Source of the DNA: Microglena sp. YARC
Lineage: Eukaryota; Chlorophyta; Chlorophyceae; Chlamydomonadales; Chlamydomonadaceae
Assembly (NCBI GenBank): GCA_022414725.1
Contig: CM039465.1
Location: forward strand, 20,048,690 to 20,112,689
Length of the DNA stretch: 64,000 nt
Direction: 5' to 3'
This document shows positions 54,793 through 64,000 of the stretch, piece by piece (the first letter of the stretch is position 1; each line of letters starts with the position of its first letter). Below the pieces are notes generated by a model. The model made no database searches. It worked only from the letters and a program-made list of their open reading frames with translations, and was not told the DNA's origin. Position numbers and translations under genes: made by a program.

Positions 54793-55640
54793 GATGGAGA
54801 ATATGCCTCAGTTGTCGGGTGCGAGCTAAGTTTATCCTAGTACCAACGGCCAGCTCGAACTTGTCCTGGCGCAAATGCTCCGCAAGCTTAAACCCTGAAC
54901 CAGATAAGGTGCCGGCAGATGAGGTGGGTCTGGGTCGAACCATGGTCGAACGATCGCGACGACAGCCTGGGCGACGACGGGGGCGACGACCCCCTCGCCC
55001 TCGCCCAGCCCTCCTCCTCCCTCTCCACCCTGGCACCCCTGCTGGCACCCACTCGCACCCGCGGATGCACACGTCACCTCACGACAGCTCGAGCTGCAGC
55101 TCCTCAACCCACTGACGACCCAGCCCATTATGGACCCAGGTGACTTGAAAACAGTGTGCCTGGTTGCAGATATAATGAAAGAGATGTCTGGATATGCAGC
55201 TTTATGTTAGGTCACTTGGATTTTCATCGCGGTGTTGTTTGCTTTGCTTGGATTCTCGGAAGATTCCATCTAGGATTCCATCTATCCAAGGGACCCAAGT
55301 TTCCACAGCGATCATACTGTCATACAGTGTAGATATTTCCTGTGCGGCCTGATTAAACGCACCGTCCAGTCCGGAAGTAAGTAATGTGCACCTGAGCTAT
55401 GAAGTCGAAGGCCTTCATGTGGGGTGGGGTGGGGTGGGGGTCCGGGTCCAGGGTCCGGGTGGGGGGGCGCAGTATCTTTCAAAGGAGGGACTTGGGGCTT
55501 GGGCCAACCAAACAAACGACCCACAACCCTGAACTAACAACCGCCTCAGTTAGTTAGCCTAAGTCTGCTGCTCATCCCTCTTACAGTCCCTTAGCACTTC
55601 GCAGCCGACCCTCTGAATCGTCCCATCCCCTCGCTTCAAA
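54793..55640. promoter_or_regulatory. Divergent upstream region between AGPase and MDH
   Basis: 848 bp between the AGPase ATG (54792, minus) and the MDH ATG (55641, plus). It holds GC-rich sequence near 54950-55080, open in several frames on both strands, and a GGGGTGGGGTGGGG stretch near 55420. Transcripts of both genes must start here, unless either has a further 5' exon. No specific factor site was identified. Confidence 0.6.
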
Positions 55641-58600
55641 ATGCGCATGTCCCAGATGTCCGCCTCAGGTTGGTTTGTAAGAATGCATGAACCGGGTGCC
55701 TAACTATCAGATCGACCCCATCGGGAAGACTGAATTGTGTAAATTTCTTACCGCTGATCGATGATTACTCAGGGCGCGTTATGAGGGCTTCCTCTATGGT
55801 TGTCCCTCGCTCCGCTGGCCGACAAAGGGTCGTCCGCTGCGAGGCCAAGAAGGTCGCTCTCCTCGGTGCTGGTGGAGGAATCGGCCAGCCTCTTGCTTTG
55901 CTCCTCAAGATGAAGAGATCACGCCTGTAGGGCTTTTAGTCTGCATACAAATGGTGTGCTTTTCGGGCAACAGGAAACGGGGTTTCCACGTTTTAATACC
56001 GCAGTAACTACACCGCAGCGATCCCGATCGCGATATCATGGGCGCCAGGCATGTGCTATTTGGCCTCTTGGCTGCTTACTGGTATTCCTCCGGTTCTGAA
56101 TTAGCATTGTAACTCGGATCATGGGGTACTGGAGTTTTGCCGGCAACTGCATGGTCTTTTCTTGCCATCGTATTACCTTGTTTGAAGTCTCCGTCAGGCG
56201 ATCTAGCCAGATGCTGGATGCATATACATAGGATCATCTTCCGATAGGAATGAACTGATCGTCAGCTTCTGTTCCACTCTCCGCAGATGAACAAGTTGGT
56301 TACTGACCTCAGCATTTACGATGTCGTCAACGTTGCCGGTGTTGCTGCTGACATCTCTCATTGCAACACCCCCACCAAGGTGAGTTTTGACTTTTTCGTA
56401 TTTCGCGTTCCTTTGGGCATCTTCAACTGACTAGTCGACCTGTGTGGTTGAGAGCCAGCTGCCCAAATTGGTTGCTTTGGCCCTGCTCAATGCGTCAGCA
56501 AATGCCCTTGGCCCATGCTCAGCACACTCTGCCTAGACGCCCTGACTGGCTCTTTTCAACATGCCACATACACACTTTACTCTACCCATCAACAGCATTT
56601 ATTAACACACTGAATCACACTGACCTTTCCTGTGCACTAGCTTGATTGTTTTCTCAAGCCCTCACTGGCAGGATGAGCTATAGTACTCACCATTGCACCT
56701 TTCGGTCATATGTTACAGATGACTGATAGGTGCTTTAGTACAGTAGTATGGCTCATCCTGTCACTTAAAAGTCAGAGTCTGCAACTGTCAACATTGATTT
56801 GTCTGCTGTTTGCATCCTATAACAAATTGTGTTTCTGCTCGTAGGTTGTTGGTTTTACTGGAGAGGCTGAGCTTGCTGACTGCCTGAAGGGTGCTGACGT
56901 TGTGGTAAGTTATATGTCTTAGTACCAGCTGTTATTACTTGCAGTACCCCCTGGTCTGCACCTTTCCGGGCACTCATATTTCAGTGTGAGGGGATATCTA
57001 TGGGGGGGTAGATATAATGATAACTGCATGGTAAGTGAACTTTTGGTTGCAGTCTGTTGATGGTTAAAGAAAGATTATGATGTGTTGTGCTGCCTTGTCG
57101 TCGTTGCATCTGTCGGACATGTTTTGCCTTTTTTTCCTGAGAGCAGCGAGAAGTTAGTCAGTGCATAAGCATCTTAAACAACTGTTATCAAATGTTACAG
57201 GTCATCCCTGCCGGAATTCCCCGTAAGCCTGGAATGAGCCGTGACGACTTGTTCAACACCAACGCTGGTGAGCCGGCAGCCCATGCGTCCATAATGTCAA
57301 AAAACTGTGTGCATGCTAAAATGACTTCGAGCTATCATTGGTGTTCTGACATATCGCCAGAATTCTGATTGCCACTCTCGGGGGCATTACAAGATAGTAC
57401 CAACAGGCAAATCAGATGGAAATTGTCAGAAGTCCTCTGTATGCATGTGTCAGCAGCATGACCAGAATTAGGAAGGATTTAATCTAAATGCAGAGTAATG
57501 GAAGTGGTCTGTTTGCAGATATATGTAAAACTGCACGAGGCAGGCTACCTAAGACTCTACGAGGAAGTATCTCTCTTGGTCTGCATGCAAATCTGGGTGG
57601 CACTACCAGAAATACTGCAAGCTAATTTGGTTGTACACCAGACATGATCTACATGCACGCTTGGTTGGCATCACCATTAGTTGTGTGCATGCACTAGATA
57701 GAGTGCACTAGATGGTATGCAATAGATGGCATCACCAAACGTTGTGCGCATGCACTAGATATAGGGCACTGGATTGCAGGCACAAGGTATAATGCGCTAT
57801 ATGGTATGCACTGGATGGCATCACCAAAAGTTGTGCATGCACTAAATGGTCGTGAGATGGCATCACCAAACAATGTGTGAAAGCACTAAATGGCATGCAC
57901 TAGCTGAAATCACCGTAAAGTGTGTGCATGAACTAGATGGTATCACCAGAAGGTGTGTGCATCCATTACTTAGTATGGTGAAGTCATGTTCGAGCCTAGG
58001 TTGCGTCTCTTGCAGTGTTAAGTGTCCCAATGTGGATAAATCTAGATATTGTGAATTCTTGGTCATACTTGGTACTTCTATCGCTTTTTGTATTCAACAC
58101 TGCCTGTATATAACCATGTTTCAAACTTGCGCTTGCTACTGCAGAACATGTTAATCCATTAAAAAGTAGCATCTCTGCTGCACTCTCAACTGCGCTGCCT
58201 ATAAACACGAATTCCAATCTCTGTCATCATGCAGGAATCTGCAAGGGTCTGGTTGAGGCTGCTGGCAAGAACTGCCCTGGCGTAAGTGCACTTGGCTTGC
58301 TGTGATGCCTACATCATCGTAGTGCACAGTTTAATTCTGGGGTAGACTGAGTAGCCAGACATGCCACCCCATGCTCATCCGCCTCATCCGCGGCGTATAA
58401 GGGTTGAACAAAATAATGTGGTGTGGTTGTGCACATCGTAACTTGCTAATTCAGTGAACGATGTGCTTGTGTGCACCTAAAGGTTTCAGAAGACCACCCA
58501 TCACTCCAAATGTACATTCACAACATTAGGTCACTCTCATTGTCTGGATATACATTTACCTATGAGTTTTCCTGTGAAGTTAAACTCCAAACTAAATGTG

Positions 58601-60958
58601 TAAGATAATGAGAGTTACCTAATCTTGGCACTTTCTCGCCCTCGTTGGGAATGAATGGAGCCATATAATGCTGTTTCTGTTGTCACAGCATAGGATAGGG
58701 CCAATTGGGACGGCACAGCAGGTTGCTGTGTAGTCCATGGCCTCCAAAGGCAGAAAAAGACTTCAAGCATACAAACTGCCATATTGCGCGTCATGGCACA
58801 AAACAAAACATGCACATCCCCCTCGAGGGGACAGGTACCCCAGACCTGAAAACACTAAATACTATCCACATCTCCCAAGGATTGCTTTATGGGACTCAAT
58901 GTTGTGGCCCCATGCACTGCTTTGGCTGAAGCCTATCTGGTTTGCTCGTTTTGTTTTGCTTCCATGCCTTGTGCACCTTGCAGTTTGTGCTCCATCATAC
59001 CGAGGTTTGGTCTTATCCCCCTTGCAGGCTCTTATCCTCATCCCCCCCCCCCCCTGCTTGCTTGTTTGTATTATCATCATCACCATTTCCTCCCCCTTGT
59101 AAGCTATGTCATCATCATCACCAACCCCTCCCCCTTGCAGGCTCTCATCCTCATCATCACCAACCCCGTCAACTCAACTGTCCCCATCGCTGCTGAGGCC
59201 CTGAAGAAGCTGGGTGTCTACAACCCCAAGAAGCTGATGGGTGTCACCTCTTTGGATGTTGTCCGCTCCAACACCTTTGTTGCTGAGGCCAAGGGCCTGG
59301 ATGTGAAGGACGTTGATGTCCCCGTCATTGGTGGCCATGCTGGCAGCACTATCTTGCCTCTCCTGTCTCAGGTACGCCTGGTGAAAGAAAACCAAGACTG
59401 CAGGAGCTATGTTGCAAAGCCAAACTAAAACAGTTCATCAAACCAATGTAATCAAACAAACTATGCAAACAGTTTTTTGCAACTCTAGTTTCTGTATGAT
59501 GACAAATTGTTGCAAAATATATTTAATATCTAGTAAAGAGATAATTTGTGTACAATCAAAAATAAATGTTGAAAACAAATGTTGACTTTGTTTATGCAGC
59601 CTTTGAATAGATACCCCATGGGGGTGACATGCTGTATTGCCATACCTTCCCACAGCCATTCTGATGCACAAGCATGCTTCTTCTCCCTGCCCATATACCC
59701 CGTGGGGCCTCCTTGCTGCCTCACATACCCAACGCTGCCTAACCATACCTGCTCTCCCTACTGCCCTTCCACCCATGTGTAGACCACCCCCCCTGTCACT
59801 TTCACTGAGGCCGAGAAGAAGATGCTGACCGAGAAGATTTCCACCGCCGGAACTGTCGTCGTTGAGGCTAAGGCTGGAAAGGGATCTGCCACTCTGTCCA
59901 TGGTAAGTACAGACTAACCAGTTGTGTTTTTCAGATTTTTACAGACCAGGTTGAGTAGCAACTTTGACTCTAGGATAGCCGTATAGCCATCGCATGGCGA
60001 AACGCGGAGCCCGGATGGTTCATGCGTTGTCATGCAATGACAGGATGGCGACGCAGTGGCACCACTTCGTCAGGGGAGAAGTCAGAGGCCCAGCGTTATT
60101 GAAGGAATCTGTTTGGTGGATTAAACGTTATGTACAAAACCCTGGTCTATGAGTATGATCAGTAACTGCAACACTCACGCCAGGGAAGAAGCACCCTGGA
60201 GAGCACTGGTCCTCAGGAACTTGGGACTAATTACAGGTGGAGTAGATAGAAATATGTGAGGGAGGGAGGAGAACTAATTTTGAGGCTGGAGCCTGGCTGG
60301 AGACAAGTAAGAATGGGACTGGGGATGAATAACTTCATGATCAGGTACTGCTATAATGTTGTGTGCATGCACTAGATGGTCGTGAGATGGCACGGGAGTA
60401 TTAAAAAAATGGGAGACTCCTATTCCTAAACAAGTCCTAAGCAGCGTCACAAGCGACGCGGAAAATTGGCGGAGTGTGTTAGCAACGGAACAAAAGGTGG
60501 CAACGATGGAGCTGACGGAAGCGAGTTAGTTACGCGACCGTTGGATGACGTGTCAGGCTTCAAAGAAATAATCGGTTGGACGGACAAATGGGTCAATATG
60601 GGGGCTCCCGCCCCCTTGAAGAAGGGGCTCCGCCAACAACCTGAGGAGGGCTGACCCCACCCCACCTTTAAAATAGAAATACCCTTTTTTGACAAACTTG
60701 ATGTGGATTCTAGGGGGTTACAATATGGCGCATACAATGACATCCTCGGAATTCCCACACAGGGCTGGGCCATACCACCCATACTCATCCATTCATCCAC
60801 CCATTCATCCACCCATTCATCCACCCTCCCAAGGGGTAGATACTCATTGCACGAGTTCCAAAGTGGTGCCAATGGACTGCCCTTGCCAAGGCCTACTCAT
60901 GGCTGGTCTCAGAATGTCATTTGGAGGAGTAAAAAGTTAGGAAAAAAACTGAGAAGGG

Positions 60959-60999
<41 letters not shown>

Positions 61000-61765
61000 T
61001 GAAGTGCTCAGAATGACCTGAAAAATGTCTCATATGCCCTGAGTGACCTGAAAAATGTCTCACTATATTGCTATGTTACATGCCATTACCGCCACATTAT
61101 CAGAACAAATCAATCGGAAGAAGTAAAAAATGTGAGGCCTTGAGACCTCCTGGATGGCGTCACCAGAAGTTGTGTGAAGGCACTGTATAGCATGCAAAAG
61201 TGAAATCACCATGAAGTGTGTGCTCAGAAGACTACGCAAAGGAGGGCTGAGGACATCTTTGTTGATGGCATCGTACAGATGTATGAAAGGAAACTATAAT
61301 TCCATACTCCCTCCTGACCCCCTCCCCAAACTCATCACTGTGAACACTGCACTCATCTCCATGAGCACACAACCCCACGAAATCCCCACCACCACCACCC
61401 CCTCCCCAAAAATATTATCCCATCCCATCCTAACCTCAAATCTACAACCAATCTACCACCACTCAAACTCCAGATCTTACCCTAATCTAACCCCAAATGT
61501 TGTCAATCCAAAGGCCTACGCCGCCGCCAGGATGACCGAGTCTGTCCTCTTGGGTCTCGCTGGCGAGCCCAACATCTACGAGTGCGCTTACGTGGAGTCA
61601 GACGTCGTGCCCGGCTGCACCTTCTTTGCTACCAAGGTCCTCCTGGGCCCCGATGGTATTTCCAAGGTGATGGGCTTGGGTGAGATGGACGAGTTTGAGA
61701 AGGCCGCTATGGAAGCCATGCTTCCCCAGCTGCAGGGCGAGATCCAGAAGGGTCTTGAGTTTTAA
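55641..61765 (+). CDS. MDH: NAD-malate dehydrogenase, plastid-targeted, complete, 9 exons
   Basis: Exons 55641-55668, 55773-55909, 56287-56379, 56845-56904, 57201-57267, 58235-58281, 59141-59371, 59783-59902 and 61514-61765 join in phase into 344 residues. The enzyme interconverts malate and oxaloacetate with NAD. Residues 1-34 ([20 protein letters not shown], then [12 protein letters not shown]) have the Arg/Ser-rich, acid-free look of a chloroplast transit peptide. Seen motifs: [19 protein letters not shown] (37-55, Rossmann loop), [17 protein letters not shown] (107-123, mobile loop arginines), LIITNPVNS (148-156), [13 protein letters not shown] with Asp183 and Arg186, and [14 protein letters not shown] with catalytic His210. 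It is of the mitochondrial-type NAD-MDH family. All introns are GT-AG except intron 2, which lacks a GT donor and is flanked by a 7-bp direct repeat. Exon 7's acceptor has two decoy copies upstream. Confidence 0.95.
57640..57960 (+). repeat. Irregular minisatellite in MDH intron 5
   Basis: Repeats of GCATGCACTAGATGG and GGCATCACCAAAAGTTGTG in mixed order. Similar pieces recur at 60360-60400 and 61150-61230 in the last intron of the same gene. Confidence 0.75.
59010..59140 (+). repeat. Acceptor-side copies of MDH exon 7
   Basis: CCCCCTTGCAGGCTCTTATC followed by CTCATCCCC at about 59018-59047 and CTCCCCCTTGTAAGCTATGT at about 59091-59110 copy the true junction CCCCTTGCAG then GCTCTCATCCTCATCATC at 59131-59158. 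A C run sits in the first copy; the second has lost the acceptor AG. Confidence 0.8.
59935..60070 (-). mobile_element. Dispersed repeat, GCGTCGCCATTCCGTCG family
   Basis: On the minus strand it has GTGCCACTGCGTCGCCATCC and ACCTGGTCTGTAAAAA. Related copies are at 26980-27165 and 51640-51800, which share GAAATCAGG and GTAGGCCAAATAGC-type blocks. Confidence 0.5.
60437..60650 (-). mobile_element. Dispersed repeat, GGCGGAGCCCCC family
   Basis: Reads AGCGACGCGGAAAATTGGCG at the left and CCTTGAAGAAGGGGCTCCGC at the right, the reverse of the 24519 copy. In the last MDH intron. Confidence 0.6.
60962..60995 (+). repeat. Poly-C tract (about 34 C)
   Basis: Uninterrupted C run in the last MDH intron. 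Confidence 0.95.
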
Positions 61766-63319
61766 ATGGACCGCTGTAGTGATTATGATGATGGATTGGA
61801 TTGTTACGTGTTGTTCCAGCCAATTCTGGTCTGCTCACCGTATCTTTTCAATTCTAAGTCCCCCCCTTGTGATACCCATGGTAACCAGGGAGCAACTAGG
61901 CGGATGATGGCGAGTGCTGCATGACGCCAGGGTGCCTGTAGCTGTTAGGCTACTTATGTGCAGGGGAGAGACTAGTCATCAAGATTTCTGATAAAGGAGC
62001 AACAATTATGTTGGCTGGGTCTTATGTTGCCATGTACATAAGCTTCCAACGAAATGTTGGGAGGATTTTGCCCGGAAGTGCATGAAGGAACTCCACTTGA
62101 AAGATATTATTAGTTTGCCCCCTCGCCCTTTTAGCAGTGAGGCAGCCAAACTGAAAATCCTGTGCCTCAACTTTGAAGGTTCCATAATGATGTAAACAGT
62201 TATTATCCCATCTCGCATCCAAGTCGCTGTTACCAGCCTTGGAGAGTACTCGAACTTGGATTGGTGACCTGGCTTCATTCGGCAATACGACTTAGCGTTG
62301 TCTTCTGAGAGTACAGTACGTATTATGTCATTGTCACTTCTGAGTTCCACTATCTCAATGATAATTGCTGTAAAGCTTCGCCGTTTTACCTCACTATCGG
62401 AGCTTAGGCTTGGTCGGGACAGTAGTACCAGCTTAAACTGATAGGACGGGCCGTGTCGGGGGTTTATTTTGGTTGTTGAGGCGGGGACTGCAACACTAGT
62501 AGGGTCACTCCATGTTAATGGCATCTTGCGACCTAGAAGAGAGATGGCAGTGGCAGTGCAACTAGTACTACAACTATAATGCACGCAACGACAGGCGGCC
62601 TCGCTACTGCCGTCAAGCAGTGCCAAGTCCTGTGAGGACTTAGACCGAGGGCGCACTTGGCCACTCTTGGTACGACGTATAACGGTATAAGCCGTACTAT
62701 AACAGTTCAAACCCGTTGCTACATTCACGATTACCACCATGAAAGGATGGCGTGGGGTCCTCGAATTGACAGAAGTTACATGCTTGGGCAAAAACAAACT
62801 TGAGTACCGGTAATAAAAGCAGAGTGAACAACATCAGATCAGATTGTATTCTGGCTCAAGAGTGTGATGAGTACATGTGGAGTGTGTTCTACCCTACCTA
62901 TGATTGAGTAGGCTGCTTGAAAGGGTGAACTGTCTAAAAGTACGCTTGTTAACATTTATTAGCAACTTTGGAATGTAAACACCATGGTATCTATCTTCTA
63001 CGTTTGTACGGTATCATAATGGAAGGAATTAAGTGTGGTAGCAAAGGAATAATTAAATGCGAATTAATTTAATTTGAGTACCGTTACAGAGATGCCTTGT
63101 ATTGCCGTGCACCGGCACAAACGTTGGCAATACGCCCGCCGTACGACCAGCTCCCCGTTTTTGCCCAAACGCACAGAATGAGGCATTTGGCAAAAACCCT
63201 TTTGCCAATTGTTTTGCCAACTTCTCGTGCGCATGTGGTATTCATTCCCATCAAAAAAGACTTGGACCAATCTCTCTACTAGAATCTGACATGCACACAT
63301 CTTTAAAGTATCTGAAACG
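61766..63319. other. Downstream of MDH, no supported gene
   Basis: A 263-codon frame on the minus strand (62006-62797) starts at TTG, has unremarkable composition and no recognised motif or splice context, so I do not call it a gene. No repeats of the main families are clear here. Confidence 0.4.
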
Positions 63320-63430
63320 CTCAGGGAGTGTGCTCCCTGGTTTCCGTGGATACCGCAATGGGGGAGTTCGAATTGGCTGACAGTGAGCAGCCCAAAGTTG
63401 GCTGAAGAACCGTGTAACAATTCAAATTCA
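63320..63430 (+). mobile_element. SINE body and tail, second tRNA-derived family
   Basis: GTGTGCTCCCTGGTTTCCGT, then GAGCAGCCCAAAGTTGGCTG and AACCGTGTAACAATTCAAAT. It abuts the coding-like exon at 63431. Confidence 0.6.
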
Positions 63431-63592
63431 GAAATGGTCTCAAACTGAGCCATCACTGACCGACGCTTGCATGTCTCAGTCCAGACCTTGAAGGCCACCT
63501 CAAAAGGGAGGTCGTCTGGGTGGAACAGGCTGCACATGGTGAATCCACGCATAGCGCAGTTCTGGTGGGCTTCCTCCAGCCTGTTCCTGGTA
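63431..63592 (-). CDS. Orphan exon of an unrecognised gene, 3' end replaced by a SINE
   Basis: On the minus strand the acceptor TGTTCAGCAG is followed by an open segment reading TRNRLEEAHQNCAMRGFTMC, then FHPDDLPFEVAFKVWTETCK and RRSVMAQFETIS. Its codon use (CTG, GTG, AAG, TTC, GCC) matches the verified exons and not the intergenic DNA. The reading frame then runs directly into the antisense SINE tail with no donor, so the exon is either cut by the insertion or is a partial exon copy. Upstream exons would lie beyond the window edge. I do not recognise the family; a non-LTR retrotransposon C-terminus was considered but is not convincing. Confidence 0.42.
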
Positions 63593-63779
63593 CTGCTGAA
63601 CACACAACCCCAGTCAATAACAGCACTGGATTTCTCCACCACTACCATTTTAAAGCCAAAAAGCAAGACAAGTCCCACTCTGCAGCCTGCTCGGGCACTC
63701 GGCAGCTTGATCATGCTCAAGACGCCTCATACTTGGGCTCAATCACTATCAAGGTTATTCAAGGGTGCTTCAAAATCTA

Positions 63780-63868
63780 CATTCGAACTGAATCCTCCGG
63801 GTCGCTGGTTTGTGTCGGGAGACCCACCTCCAAGGGTGAAAGTCCTTTCACAACTAAAAAAAAAACTT
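63780..63868 (+). mobile_element. SINE-3-like 3' end with poly-A
   Basis: ATTCGAACTGAATCCTCCGG, CGCTGGTTTGTGTCGGGAGA and TGAAAGTCCTTTCACAACTA, followed by an A run. Similar ends occur near 4640-4760 (reversed), 5050-5110, 42450-42545 and 42915-43000, and a related tail closes tandem units B and C. Confidence 0.6.
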
Positions 63869-64000
63869 TTCGAGACGTAACTGCTAGACAAATCTGTTGT
63901 CATGAGCCCAAATCTACGTTTACTACTTTATAGACCCTCCCAAATCTGTGCCTGAGACATGAAACGTAACGTTTTGATGTCTCCAACACCACTGGCCACT

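Noticed and set aside
62006..62797. 263-codon minus-strand frame
   Set aside because: No ATG at its start, no recognisable motif, codon use unlike the verified exons and no splice context.

Overview
This is nuclear DNA of a green alga, probably a prasinophyte-type chlorophyte; a Cymbomonas-like source is only a guess. The reasons are spliced genes with GT-AG introns, a plastid-targeted ADP-glucose pyrophosphorylase, an NAD-malate dehydrogenase with a transit peptide, a plant-type START-domain lipid-binding protein, and a eukaryotic exosome subunit. Four genes could be rebuilt exon by exon with consistent splice phases: the START gene (minus, 9.8-17.9 kb, N-terminus unresolved), RRP42 (plus, 20.4-29.8 kb, complete, 287 aa), the AGPase small subunit (minus, 44.9-54.8 kb, complete, 484 aa) and plastid MDH (plus, 55.6-61.8 kb, complete, 344 aa). 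Coding sequence is only about 9-17% of each gene span.

Layout: 0-2.1 kb holds a proline-rich terminal exon and an orphan TPR-like exon. 2.1-9 kb is gene-poor and full of MITEs, tRNA-derived SINEs and a 28-bp minisatellite. The START gene and RRP42 follow, head to head. 30-35.5 kb is microsatellite-rich. 31.6-41.4 kb carries four related units of an unrecognised gene family (13-aa repeats and a shared C-terminal module). 42.8-44.1 kb holds a decayed hAT-like transposase on the minus strand. AGPase and MDH then diverge from an 848-bp shared upstream region. 61.8-64 kb is repeat-rich with one orphan coding exon.

The most striking feature is structural. Many exon-intron junctions here, and nearly all of those in the START gene, are seeds of tandem arrays. 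Short direct repeats span the splice site, copy 10-100 bp of exon plus the adjoining intron, and fill the intron with decoy acceptors, decoy donors and partial exons. Almost every START exon, RRP42 exons 2, 4 and 5, AGPase exons 4, 5 and 6, and MDH exon 7 show this. It looks like a general way introns grow in this genome. Only the outermost or innermost copy is joined to a full exon.

Other notable points are MDH intron 2, which has no GT donor and is flanked by a 7-bp direct repeat; hAT-type MITEs with intact 8-bp target duplications; and a paralogous empty site for one MITE in the tandem gene family. All protein assignments rest on reading motifs by eye; no database search was possible.
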